From Phallusia fumigata (lineage: Eukaryota > Chordata > Ascidiacea > Phlebobranchia > Ascidiidae), in assembly GCA_008931825.1 (NCBI GenBank), contig QXVZ01003722.1, positions 1 to 25,603 on the forward strand: DNA of 25,603 bases, written 5' to 3'. Below are positions 1-8,665 of the stretch, in pieces. Under the pieces are notes generated by a model that saw only the letters and a list, made by a program, of their open reading frames with translations, was not told where the DNA came from and searched no databases. A program made the position numbers and the translations under genes. Numbering within the stretch: the stretch's first letter is position 1; each line of letters opens with the position of its first letter.

Positions 1-155
1 GAAGCTTTGAGATCTTCTCTCTGTCTCTCGAGTGCCAGCACGTTTTTCTGCAGCGCATTGGATTGTTCTCTCAGCGACTCAATAACACCGACCTCATTTT
101 CGTAACCTCCCCGCAGCCATATTACCTCCTCTTCATCAAGGCGCATTTTTCGATT
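1..155 (-). CDS. Coiled-coil gene, exon 8, cut by window edge
   Basis: The acceptor CACTTTCAG is followed in phase 0 by NRKMRLDEEEVIWLRGGYEN and then a coiled coil (V-I-E-S-L-R-E-Q-S-N-A-L-Q-K-N-V-L). The frame is still open at base 1, so the exon and gene continue outside the window. A 55-nt start of the same exon recurs at 998-1052. Confidence 0.7.
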
Positions 156-3100
156 CTGAAAGTGATTTGTTGTTCATCGGTCAGACGAAAACTTGAATGA
201 CATTTTGGTGCATGGAGAAAATTTGTATACCAATCCAGATCGATGTGCAATTATGTTCGACCTTAATCCATCAAAAATGTGCCGTATACATTTATTATTT
301 ACTGGTTGCGCGTGATTACCGAATTATAGCTTTTTATCACTATAATTACTTTCACTAAGTAAATCAAACCCACTTTACCGTATGGTTTTAAATCGCCGCG
401 TTAGCACATGATAAACCTTCCACACACGATTTGCCGATAACGTGTTTATTGTTTCCGAATTTTATATGCCGGGCAATATGTATACACACCATATTGCTCT
501 TATAGCGCCATGGGCTAAAATGTCAAAGCATCCAATTTCAGTTCCAAAAAGTATTCAGATTTTGTCATCGCAAGGCGTTTAGTTTTTTGCGTTCAGCAGT
601 TCACAATAATATTGATTTACTTTTCACACTTGGTTTCTTATACTGAGGCGATTAGAATTTAAACAGGACGTTAACTTACCTCAAGCCTATCCAACTCTGC
701 TTTAATCTTGTCAAGTTCTTCTATCTTTCGCGTTCTCCGAAGCATGCTGGATTCCAATTTCTTCTTCTGCTTTTGACCGACGATCTTATACTTGCCGAAA
801 CCCTGCTGAACCCTTGTAAAATGCAAAAAATTCAATAAAAGTTTAATACGTCTTGTGAAAAATAATCTTATGTGTCCAAAAGTGGCAAAAATCGCTGATA
901 ACTATGAACAATTTTATTTCCGTCTAATATTAATTTAAGGTCATTTCAAACGATGTTGTATTTTAAGCTTTAATGTGAGGCAATGATCAGACGAAANCGT
1001 AACCTCCCCGCAGCCATATTACCTCCTCCTCGTCAAGGCGTATTTTTCGATTCTGAAAGTGATTTGTTGTTCATCGGTCAGGCGAAAACTTGAATGACAT
1101 TTTTGTGCATGGAGAAAATTTGTATACCAATCCAGATCAATGTGCACTTGTGTTCGACCTTAATCCATCAAAAATGTGCCGCATACATTTATCATTTACC
1201 GCGTGATGACCGATTTAAGGCTTTTTGTCACTGTAATTACTTTCACTAAAGTAAATCAAACCCACTTTACCGTATGGTTTTAAATCGCCGCGTTAGCACA
1301 TGATAAACCTTCCACACACGATTTGCCGATAACGTGTTTATTGTTTCCGAATTTTATATGCCGGGCAATATGTATACACACCATATTGCTCTTATAGCGC
1401 CATGGGCTAAAATGTCAAAGCATCCAATTTCAGTTCCAAAAAGTATTCAGATTTTGTCATCGCAAGGCGTTTAGTTTTTTGCGTTCAGCAGTTTACAATA
1501 ATATTCATTTTCTTTTCACACTTGGTTTTTATCCTGAGGCGATTAAAATTTAAACAGGACGTTAACTTACCTCAAGCCTATCCAACTCTGCTTTAATCTT
1601 GTCAAGTTCTTCTATCTTTCGCGTTCTCCGAAGCATGCTGGATTCTAATTTCTTCTTCTGCTTTTGACCGACGATCTTATACTTGCCGAAACCCTGCTGA
1701 ACCCTTGTAAAATGCAAAAAATTCAATAAAAGTTTAATGCGTCTTGTGAAAAATAATCTTATATGCCCAAAAGTGGCAAAAATCGCTGATAACTATGAAC
1801 AGTTTTATTTCCGTCTAAAATTAATTTAAGGTCATTTCAAACGATGTTGTATTTTAAGCTTTAATGTGAGGCAATGATCAGACGAAAAGCGTACCATAAG
1901 AATGAAAAGGTACACAATTCACGGTTTTAAATATTCTCAATAGGTAGATACAAGCCAGTACCTGTGTATAAAACATATTCTACTATTAGACAGGGGCGTA
2001 GCCAAGGGGGGGGGAGGTTTTGGCGAAAGGGGCTATGGCCCCTCCCAAAAACTGTACATTGGAAAAATTCCCTACGTTTTACATTAAGTTTGGGCTGGCT
2101 ACGCGATGATGACATTCCTGACGATGACAAGTACTGGCTTGTATCTTCCTAATAAGAATGCAAAGCGTTTTAAACATGTCAAGCTTTTTGCGCAGCGGAA
2201 GCTTAAACTTTAAAAAAGTGGTGAATGTAAACGCTGCGTCGAAAAATGACCAGGAAATTAAAACATGATTTTGATCGAGTTTGTGCAGATCTAAATTATT
2301 AAACTCATTCCTCACGTTTTGATTGTAGTCTCTGTAGTTTCCAGGTTTGCTTTGCATTGGTGATACGCCTCCCGAACTGCTTCGATTCGCTCCGTGCATT
2401 CAGCGTACACCTGACTGAAGTTACTGGTTGAGATGGCTTGCATCCGAGATCCAATCTCCTCTTCTAGGAGATCATGGCTCCTCTTGTTTCTCCTGAATTG
2501 AAATGAATTAGGATCAGAATACATTTTTTTAGTAACTATTAGGTTGTTTCTTAGTGAATATTATTTCATAGGCATTCGGGCTATATAGGTCGTTGGCAAT
2601 ATTAAATACCATGTTTTATCAAAAAGATTTCGGGCGGAGATAACAAAAGGTTAGTTAGCAGAAAAGTACTGTCTGGTATCTTTCTATTGAAACAATATTA
2701 AATACCATGGATTGTGTACATACGTTTATTACTGAGTGAAATTATCACGAACCCGCATATGGACTGCTTGCTCTGTTGCAATTCCTGTGTTTATTTTAGG
2801 TGGAAATCCCGTGGCGGGATTCACACATTACGGTATTTAAAGCTGTTGCAACAAAAAACAATGCAAAACCTTATGTTGTGGTCCATTGCACGCAATGTCT
2901 TCCTTTTCTCATTCAATCCACGTTCGGTTTCGGTCAAGGACCTTCGGTGATCGATCTGCTCAAACTTTTGTTCAAAGCTGTAAAAATATAAAGAAAATAG
3001 ATAAATAATGTCGCACACTTGGGACCGAAATTCATTTACAACATTGCTTTCGTGCTGGAGATAGACACGAGATCGGTATAGTTTCGATCTTACATTTTTT

Positions 3101-6100
3101 TCCAGTTTGAAAAGTGGTCAACACAGGGGCGCGAACTGTTAAAATGCTCTATACAAGACGGTAGGGGTGATCAATAGAATATCTTTGATCAAGGTTTTCT
3201 AGCAGAACAACAGNAAAGCGTTTTAAACATGTCAAGCTTTTTGCGCAGCGGAAGCTTAAACTTTAAAAAAGTGGTGAATGTAAACGCTGCGTCGAAAAAT
3301 GACCAGGAAATTAAAACATGATTTTGATCGAGTTTGTGCAGATCTAAATTATTAAACTCATTCCTCACGTTTTGATTGTAGTCTCTGTAGTTTCCAGGTT
3401 TGCTTTGCATTGGTGATACGCCTCCCGAACTGCTTCGATTCGCTCCGTGCATTCAGCGTACACCTGACTGAAGTTACTGGTTGAGATGGCTTGCATCCGA
3501 GATCCAATCTCTTCTTCCAAGAGATCATGGCTCCTCTTGTTTCTCCTGAATTGAAATGAATTAGGATCAGAATACATTTTTTAGTAACTATCAGGTTGTT
3601 TCTTAGTGATTATTCTTTCATACGCATTCGGGCCATATAGGTCGTTGGCAATATTAAATACCATGTTTTATCCAAAAGATTTCGGGCCGAGATTACTAAA
3701 AGGTTAGTTAGCAGAAAAGTGCTGTCTGGTATCTTTCTATTGAGACAATATTAAACACCATGTATTGTACCTACGTTTATTATTGAGTGGATTTATCTCC
3801 TTTATAATAAACCTGCGTATGGACTGCTTGCTCTGTTGCAATTCCTGTATTTATTTTAGGTGGAAATCCCGAGGAGGGATTCCATTTTTGAAAAATCTGC
3901 ATCGCGCTTACACATTACGGTATTTAAAGGAATTGCATTAAAAAAACGCGGTCAAACCTTATGTTGTGGTCCATTGCACGCAATGTCTTCTTTTTCTCAT
4001 TCAATCCGCGTTCGGTTTCGGTCAAGGACCTGCGGTGATCAATTTGCTCAAACTTTTGTTCAAAGCTGTAAAAATATAACGAAGATAGATAAATAATGTC
4101 ACACACTCGGGACCGAAATTCGTTTACAACATTGCTTTCGTGCTGGAGATAGACACGAGATCGGTATAGTTTGGATCTTACAATTTTTTCCAGTTTGAAA
4201 AGTGGTCAACACAGGTGCGCAAACAGTTAAGATGCTCTACACAAGACGATAGTGCTGGTAATCAATAGAAATTGTTGGAACGAGGTTTTCCAGCAGAACA
4301 ACGGTGGAAAGGTTTACGACAAACCAAATTCACAACGCCTTGTAATGATGGTATAGCTGCAGCGCGTTCTCCTTGATCCACCAATTGTGCTCCCCATTAT
4401 TTTCGTGCCTCATAACGTCTCAACGATGCGCAGCTATTTCCGGCTTGGTGATTGTTTCAGTGCCATTGGATCGCTTTGACTTAATTCACCGAGCGAAATA
4501 AACTCAACTCAACTCGTGTGAATAGCATTTAAATTTTGCTTGAACAACGGACCTTATCAAGACTATTTTTCACCATTGTCCCCAATAAATTGTTTGAGAC
4601 ACAAAATGTGAAACAAAAGTCCTAAAATCATTATTTTACCTTGCGTGGATTCTCCATTGGAATGCAAGCATCACCATCTTGTTGAGTGTTTCGTGAACCC
4701 GAGGAAGCACCGAAATAATCGGGAATCTCTGTTCAGCTTCAATATGGTTTACGTTGTCGAGTAACACCTCTGCATTGTCACTGAGCAAGCTTTCGCAGGT
4801 TGCCTATATCAATAGGTGATTATTTCTGGATATGCTTGTAAAAGAATAAAATGATAGTTGTTTTGCGCTTGCTTAACACTTTTTATAAAGGTTGGACACG
4901 CATTTCCGTTGGGCCACGTTTTATTGATTTGTAAGTTAGTGACTTCAATTTTGGTCATCCCATCGAGTATCACTGGGTTGGAGCAATGTAGTTTCTTGCT
5001 CAAGGAAAGATAAGAGGACGAGGTATGATTAGAACCCATAACCTTGCGAACACAAGGCAGTCGCGCTAACCACTACAACGAAATAAAAATTTGGTCTTCG
5101 AAACTGTTTATAGCATGACATAATAAACATATTCCAGCCAGTTTCCAAAAGATATAGCCCAACAAAATCGGTGGCAAAAAAACAACGCAGAAACTTATTT
5201 TTTCTAACCCTTAGCTGCTTCATTTGTTCTCTGACATTCTCCAGGTCTGGATTCGCGCCATGCGCCGTCGCAAATCGGGTCTGGAGGGGTCTGAGTATGT
5301 ACTCGACGAAGCGCGCCAACAGTGTCCCGTAGAAGTCAATTCTGTGCAGGAACATCCGGATACCACGAGTTGCCGCATTCTCTGTTCGAGGCTCGATCGC
5401 GTTCGTCTCTAGGTTGCGCTAAAGAGCAAGAACGTTATAACACACAAGCTCACCAACCGGTTGCCACCAATTGCCATTAGATTGTGCAAAAAGACCTGTG
5501 CTTATGTGGGTCTGGCTAACATTCATATTTATACATTGATATCCCGCTATCGCGGGTTATCGCCGGTCATCATGATTGCTACAGACTGAATACGTAATTG
5601 ATGAGGTCACCCAACACACGTAAACGCTTACAAAGAGCGTCACGGGTTGAAATAAAATACAACTTTCAATAGCAAACATTAAAAAGATACGTTGATTCGC
5701 TCTTTCTACAGAAACAAATAAAGCCAGCTCGATTTTAACTTTGCTTCCATGATAATTCACTGTAGAGGTCTGCTGCAGATACAACATATCCATTAGGATC
5801 ATTACCTTAGTTTCCCATGCGTACCATTGCCGTACACAGCGTATCGAATTGCAGTTCTTGTATTCAAGAAAGTACTGTCTTCTGCGCTGTGCGATTGCGT
5901 TTAATGATCTGCCGACCTCCTCCAATGCATGGCGACCGGCCTTTGGTTTCTCCTTACGCAGCGTCTGTCGGTAAATGAACTCCTGAGCTTGGAGCTTGAT
6001 GTCTTCGTCGCTCATCTCGCGTACAACGCGAGTTTTCTCCATGAGCTTAAAAGTTTGTAGAATAGGTTACGCGTTTTTTTCAAAATCAAATGTATCTCAA

Positions 6101-6844
6101 ATAAAAAGCCGGCAAAAAATATCAAATCTTAATAAATACATCCTTTTTCATTCAAGAGATTTTTGATAGAATGTGTACATTTAATAAAGTACATTTTTCG
6201 GAATTTTAGGAAGGGGAAAGTGTCCGCTCTTGCCCCCTACGTGCCGGTGCCAAAGTAAGAAGATACACGTCACTGTGTAAAACATTTTATAACGCTGTTA
6301 TCATCATCAGGTTGTCATTCCTGGTGCCTTTGTCCAAAACGTAGAAAATGTTTTACAACTTTATTGTCCTGTCACCGTCACCAGCTGCACTGATGAGACC
6401 CTACATGTCGAAACAGTTTGCACTGTCTGCAGCTTACAACTTTATTGTGGTTTTGAAAATGACCAGTAGGCCTACATACTAGTGCCCCATAAAGGGTTAT
6501 CTTGCGGTTGTTGGTGCATACGATGTACTTATATTTTCAAACGAAACGCCATATTTTTTAAGTTATTTAGATGGAGCTTTTGAAAACTTACCTCGATCCA
6601 TTTGTTTTAAACCTGACTAACAAGTCAAACAGCATAAATTTGAAACTTTTAACACCTTACTAAACTGTTTTTTCGCAACGACATTGAAGCACGCACTGTT
6701 TTATCTGGCAAGGTAGAAAGAGCGGCATATCATGTTCAGGCTTGTTATGAACACCCGGAAACAATCAAGTTCGCTTACCCTGAGAGGCAGAAGTGAAGAT
6801 TGTGTTTCTGTCGTTTCGCTTTGCACTCCGATGCTACTTTCCAT
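1..6844 (-). CDS. Coiled-coil protein gene, 5' and middle part, eight exons
   Basis: I do not recognise the family. Coding exons in transcript order are 6844-6779, 6045-5806, 5418-5209, 4803-4640, 4065-3958 (copy 2977-2870), 3545-3369 (copy 2492-2316), 1703-1571 (copy 812-680) and 155-1. All have AG/GT boundaries, and the phases (0,0,0,2,2,2,0) join without a stop. Using one copy of each duplicated exon, about 460 residues are visible. The N-terminus is Ser/Thr-rich. Next come a basic helical part with Trp residues, a more hydrophobic stretch (FYGTLLARFVEYILRPL), and then long charged segments rich in E, K, R, Q and L typical of coiled coils (EELDKIKAELDRLE). No signal peptide or membrane helix is evident. 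The 3' end is outside the window. The protein may be a cytoskeletal or ciliary coiled coil, but that is only a guess. The gene is divergent to the GPCR gene beginning near 11185. Confidence 0.72.
680..812 (-). CDS. Coiled-coil gene, exon 7 (other copy)
   Basis: This is the twin of 1571-1703, with the same protein sequence, acceptor and GTAAGT donor. It is followed at the window edge by exon 8, so this copy is contiguous with the rest of the gene. Confidence 0.7.
998..1052 (-). CDS. Truncated copy of exon 8 at a contig join
   Basis: The first 55 nt of exon 8 are repeated here and stop at n997. One base change turns the Met of N-R-K-M-R into Ile. The abrupt end at the n points to an assembly join and not to a broken exon. 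Confidence 0.5.
1571..1703 (-). CDS. Coiled-coil gene, exon 7 (copy nearer the gene start)
   Basis: A 133-nt exon with a TTACAAG acceptor and a GTAAGT donor, entering in phase 2 and leaving in phase 0. It encodes VQQGFGKYKIVGQKQKKKLE followed by a classic coiled coil ending EELDKIKAELDRLE. Its twin is at 680-812. Confidence 0.72.
1993..2104. mobile_element. Short inverted-terminal repeat element, copy 1
   Basis: A short segment begins GGGGCGTAGCCAAGGGGG and ends GGGCTGGCTACGC, so its ends are inverted copies of GCGTAGCCA. A related copy with the same ends lies at 10229-10416. It is probably a non-autonomous element, and no coding capacity is visible. The ends are approximate and I could not identify target-site duplications. 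Confidence 0.5.
2316..2492 (-). CDS. Second copy of coiled-coil exon 6
   Basis: This copy has the same boundaries, phase and protein sequence as 3369-3545. The few base differences around TCTCCTCTTCTAGG versus TCTCTTCTTCCAAG are silent. It is probably the allelic copy produced by the unmerged join at n3214. Confidence 0.55.
2870..2977 (-). CDS. Second copy of coiled-coil exon 5
   Basis: This copy has the same length, boundaries, phase and amino-acid sequence as 3958-4065, with only silent base changes. It sits in the repeat unit left of n3214 and is most simply the other allele. If the duplication were real, exons 5 and 6 together (285 nt) would still add an in-frame 95-residue repeat. Confidence 0.55.
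3369..3545 (-). CDS. Coiled-coil gene, exon 6
   Basis: A 177-nt exon, phase 2 on both sides, with a CAATTCAG acceptor and a GTGAGG donor. It encodes RNKRSHDLLEEEIGSRMQAI at the start, then an amphipathic segment with VYAECTERIEAVREAYHQC, ending T-T-I-K. Its copy is at 2316-2492. Confidence 0.72.
3958..4065 (-). CDS. Coiled-coil gene, exon 5
   Basis: A 108-nt exon, phase 2 on both sides, with a TTTTTACAG acceptor and a GTTTGA donor. It encodes FEQKFEQIDHRRSLTETERG and continues to A-M-D-H-N-I, a charged coiled-coil segment. The near-identical copy at 2870-2977 is described separately. Confidence 0.7.
4640..4803 (-). CDS. Coiled-coil gene, exon 4
   Basis: A 164-nt exon with an ATATAG acceptor and a GTAAAA donor, entering in phase 0 and leaving in phase 2. 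It begins A-T-C-E-S-L-L-S-D-N and ends M-L-A-F-Q-W-R-I-H-A. It is single-copy here, because it lies outside the duplicated stretches. Confidence 0.72.
4957..5082 (-). mobile_element. tRNA-derived SINE in an intron of the coiled-coil gene
   Basis: Read on the minus strand, 5080-5062 gives TAGTGGTTAGCGCGACTG, an A-box, and 5036-5024 gives GGTTCTAATCATA, a B-box. A body with CTTGAGCAAGAAACTACATT and GCTCCAACCCAG follows, a layout common in metazoan tRNA-derived SINEs. The anticodon region does not form a normal seven-base loop, so it is not a functional tRNA gene. The 3' end is uncertain. It lies in the intron between exons 3 and 4. Confidence 0.65.
5209..5418 (-). CDS. Coiled-coil gene, exon 3
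   Basis: This is a 210-nt, 70-codon exon in phase 0 on both sides, with a TCTTTAG acceptor and a GTTAGA donor. It encodes R-N-L-E-T-N at the start, a hydrophobic helical stretch FYGTLLARFVEYILRPL in the middle, and ENVREQMKQLR at the end. The hydrophobic stretch contains Arg and Glu, so it looks like a packed helix and not a membrane span. Confidence 0.75.
5806..6045 (-). CDS. Coiled-coil gene, exon 2
   Basis: This 240-nt, 80-codon exon runs from a CTTTTAAG acceptor to a GTAATG donor, phase 0 on both sides. It encodes a basic helical segment beginning L-M-E-K-T-R-V-V-R-E-M and ending W-Y-A-W-E-T-K. Its second codon is ATG, so it could be a start if exon 1 is not used. The open frame runs on past the donor into the intron to 5557, but that tail is low-complexity and hydrophobic and is best read as intron. 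Confidence 0.75.
6277..6356. repeat. 12-bp perfect inverted repeat beside HHR1
   Basis: GTAAAACATTTT (6277-6288) and AAAATGTTTTAC (6345-6356) are perfect inverted copies separated by 56 nt. They could form a long hairpin. The right arm overlaps the direct repeat that flanks HHR1. Confidence 0.5.
6353..6448. repeat. 15-bp direct repeat flanking HHR1
   Basis: TTACAACTTTATTGT occurs at 6353-6367 and at 6434-6448. It encloses 66 nt that are almost exactly the hammerhead plus a short leader with a GTCACC duplication. This could be the target-site duplication of a tiny inserted element. A few bases at each edge (TGTCCTG, GCTTAC) are shared with the other hammerhead copies, so the true boundary may be slightly inside the repeats. 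Confidence 0.5.
6382..6435 (+). ncRNA. Type I hammerhead ribozyme-like sequence (HHR1)
   Basis: Stem I is AGCTGCA (6383-6389) paired with TGCAGCT (6428-6434), seven perfect pairs. The core CTGATGA follows at 6390-6396. Stem II is GAC/GTC closed by CCTACAT. The core GAA comes next. Stem III is ACAGT/ACTGT with the loop TTGC. The cleavage base C at 6427 lies in GTC. Every conserved hammerhead core position that I can check is present. Type I hammerheads are known from Penelope-like elements, retrozymes and satellite repeats. It lies antisense inside an intron of the coiled-coil gene. Self-cleavage is predicted from the fold, not shown. Confidence 0.8.
6779..6844 (-). CDS. Coiled-coil gene, exon 1 (start codon)
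   Basis: An ATG opens a 22-codon exon (MESSIGVQSETTETQ...LPLR) that ends at a GTAAGC donor in phase 0, matching the phase-0 acceptor of the 6045 exon. It is Ser/Thr/Gln-rich and looks disordered. The same exon recurs at 8399-8464 in the tandem copy, differing only at a silent position. No longer open frame precedes the ATG, which supports it as the start. Confidence 0.6.
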
Positions 6845-6993
6845 GATGGTTACCTTTTCACATTCCTTAACTTGTCAAAGACGGCAGCAATGAATATTTT
6901 TGATACCCAAGTTGATGTTTGCAAATTTTTACGGAATAATGGGCCCTGTAGTAGATTAATATAAGTGTAAATTATCGCCCAAGTTAACTGCAG

Positions 6994-7044
6994 GCTGCAG
7001 ACAGTGCACACTGTTTCGACCTACGAGGTCTCATCAGTGCAGCT
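6994..7044 (-). ncRNA. Type I hammerhead ribozyme-like sequence (HHR2)
   Basis: On the minus strand, stem I GCTGCA/TGCAGC encloses CTGATGA (7037-7031). A strong stem II follows (GACCT/AGGTC, loop CGT; 7030-7018), then GAA, stem III ACAGT/ACTGT with loop GTGC, and the cleavage C at 7000. The sequence is on the same strand as the coiled-coil gene. Its downstream edge is 150 bp before that gene's ATG, so it could lie in a 5' UTR or primary transcript. Confidence 0.8.
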
Positions 7045-8398
7045 GGAGACAGGACATTGGCCGTTTAGGCTAACGGCACTCCGGTTGGTTGTGAGTAACA
7101 TGCTGAAAAGCCAAGCTTACTGCAGTTTTCACAAAAATTGGCCTTTAAGTTATTCTGTATTCGGAGGGCTATATAGAAATTTCCAAAAACTCTGGCTATG
7201 TTTTTTGTATAGGTGCAACAACGCTGTCTGTGTCATTAATTGCCATTTGTTGCGAAGAAACATGTCTATCCTGACAGTAACTGCTAGCTTGGCTTTTTAG
7301 TTGTTGTTAATTTTAATCTTATTAGTTCCTTTTTTGTCTTACAGTTCCTAACCCCTCCTGCTTTCTGATTCGCAATATTCGACACAGTCGACTGCACAAT
7401 GCAGGCTCTAAACCCACTTAAAACTCTCATGCAACAAGGCCTTACAACTAACCCGCCACCTCTGGAACTTCAGGCATTTTACTACGTAACTTCGCGTTGA
7501 CCAGTCTAGTGTCACAGTGTAAGTGGCTTTGGGCAAGCGCCACTTGTAGTATCACCGTCACAAGTGTAATCCACTTATCACAAGCACCAACTGTTAATAA
7601 TTATCCAGCTGGTTTTACGCGTGTCGTTTTATGGCTTTCCGCATTCGAGTTGATCGCTTTTGTAACAACCTCACCTCGCAATACTCGTAAATGTCCAAAC
7701 ACTGCGCATGGATTTTGTAGCATACAAGGAATCCAAATTCTTGCACCAGTTCTACAACCTGTTCTTTGTATCTGATCTGATTAATCCTGAAGATTCCGCA
7801 AAAACTAACCAAAATAAATAAAAAACCTCTGTTAATTTTTGACTTTTAATCTGTGACTATTTATGTCTTTCTACTTTCAATCAGTATGAAACTTTATCGA
7901 AAAATCGTAAATATCGAACATAGACAATTGCAAATACGCGAAAGCTAAAACGAACCCGTTCTTATTGCCTCCTGCGTCGATACGAACTCTACGTAGCACC
8001 CGAACACAAACATGTCGCTACGCACTACGACATTTCCTTGGGCACGCCTATACCTGCTAACGCGCCACTTGCAACCTAACACTNGTAGGCCTACATACTA
8101 GTGCCCCATAAAGGATTATCTTGTGGTTGTTGGTGCATACGATGTACTTATATTTTCAAACGAAACGCTATATTTTTCAAGTTATTTAGGTGGAGCTTTT
8201 GAAAACTTACCTCGATCCATTTGTTTTAAACCTGACTAACAAGTCAAACAGCATAAATTTGAAACTTTTAACATCTTACTAAACTGTTTTTTCGCAACGA
8301 CATTGAAGCACGCACTGTTTTTATCTGGCAAGGTAAAAAGAGCGGCATATCATGTTGAAGCTTGTTGTGAACACCCGGAAACAATCAAGTTCGCTTAC

Positions 8399-8464
8399 CC
8401 TGAGAGGCAGAAGTGAAGATTGTGTTTCCGTCGTTTCGCTTTGCACTCCGATGCTACTTTCCAT
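8399..8464 (-). CDS. Second copy of coiled-coil exon 1
   Basis: This copy of the 6779-6844 exon, with the same ATG, donor and reading frame, lies in the tandem repeat that starts just after n8084. It is probably the other allele, not a second promoter or exon. A hammerhead-like fold lies 150 bp upstream of its ATG, as it does for the first copy. Confidence 0.5.
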
Positions 8465-8613
8465 GATGTTTGCGTTTTCACATTCCTAAACTTGTCAAAG
8501 ACGGCAGCAACTGATATTTTTGGTACCCAAGTTGATGTTTGCAATTTTTTTATAGGATAATGGTCCCTGTAGTAGATTATTATAAGTATAAGTTATCGCA
8601 CAAGCTAACCGTA

Positions 8614-8665
8614 AGCTGCAGACAGTGCACACTGTTTCGACCTATAAAGTCTCATCAGTACAGCT
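8614..8665 (-). ncRNA. Type I hammerhead ribozyme-like sequence (HHR3), probable allele of HHR2
   Basis: This has the same architecture as HHR2. Stem I is AGCTGTA/TGCAGCT with one G-U pair. Stem II is GACT/GGTC with a wobble and the loop TTATA. The cores CTGATGA and GAA and stem III ACAGT/ACTGT are intact, with the cleavage C at 8621. It again lies 150 bp upstream of the copied start codon. It sits in the tandem copy after n8084, so it is most likely the other allele. Confidence 0.78.

Larger units (their letters stand above)
101..1887. repeat. Tandem copies 101-996 and 998-1887 split by n997
   Basis: The roughly 890-bp unit carrying exon 7, its flanking introns and the start of exon 8 occurs twice in the same orientation. 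Some stretches look identical by eye (for example 361-590 versus 1261-1490). Others have clustered substitutions and short indels. This pattern fits two alleles placed side by side. Confidence 0.85.
2162..4303. repeat. Tandem copies 2162-3213 and 3215-4303 split by n3214
   Basis: A roughly 1.05-kb unit with exons 5 and 6 occurs twice in the same orientation. The second copy has a short extra stretch near 3880-3905 and scattered substitutions. The copies meet exactly at the single n, as expected for unmerged allelic contigs. Confidence 0.85.

Noticed and set aside
5024-5080. Functional tRNA gene on the minus strand
   Set aside because: A- and B-boxes are present, but the anticodon loop and acceptor stem do not form properly and a SINE body follows.
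5557-6042. 161-residue minus-strand open frame treated as one exon
   Set aside because: Only the first 79 codons look like protein. A good GTAATG donor at 5805 joins in phase to the next exon, and the rest is intron read-through.
6591-6616. Small minus-strand exon ending ATGGATCGAG|GTAAGT
   Set aside because: The donor is strong, but no acceptor choice joins both exon 1 and exon 2 in frame. Exon 1 joins exon 2 directly in phase 0. It may be a decoy or a non-coding leader exon.
7497-7775. 92-residue open frame, repeated exactly at 9131-9409, with a 65-residue frame on the other strand
   Set aside because: The exact repetition comes from the unmerged overlap and does not indicate conservation. 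The sequence has no domain features or splice context.
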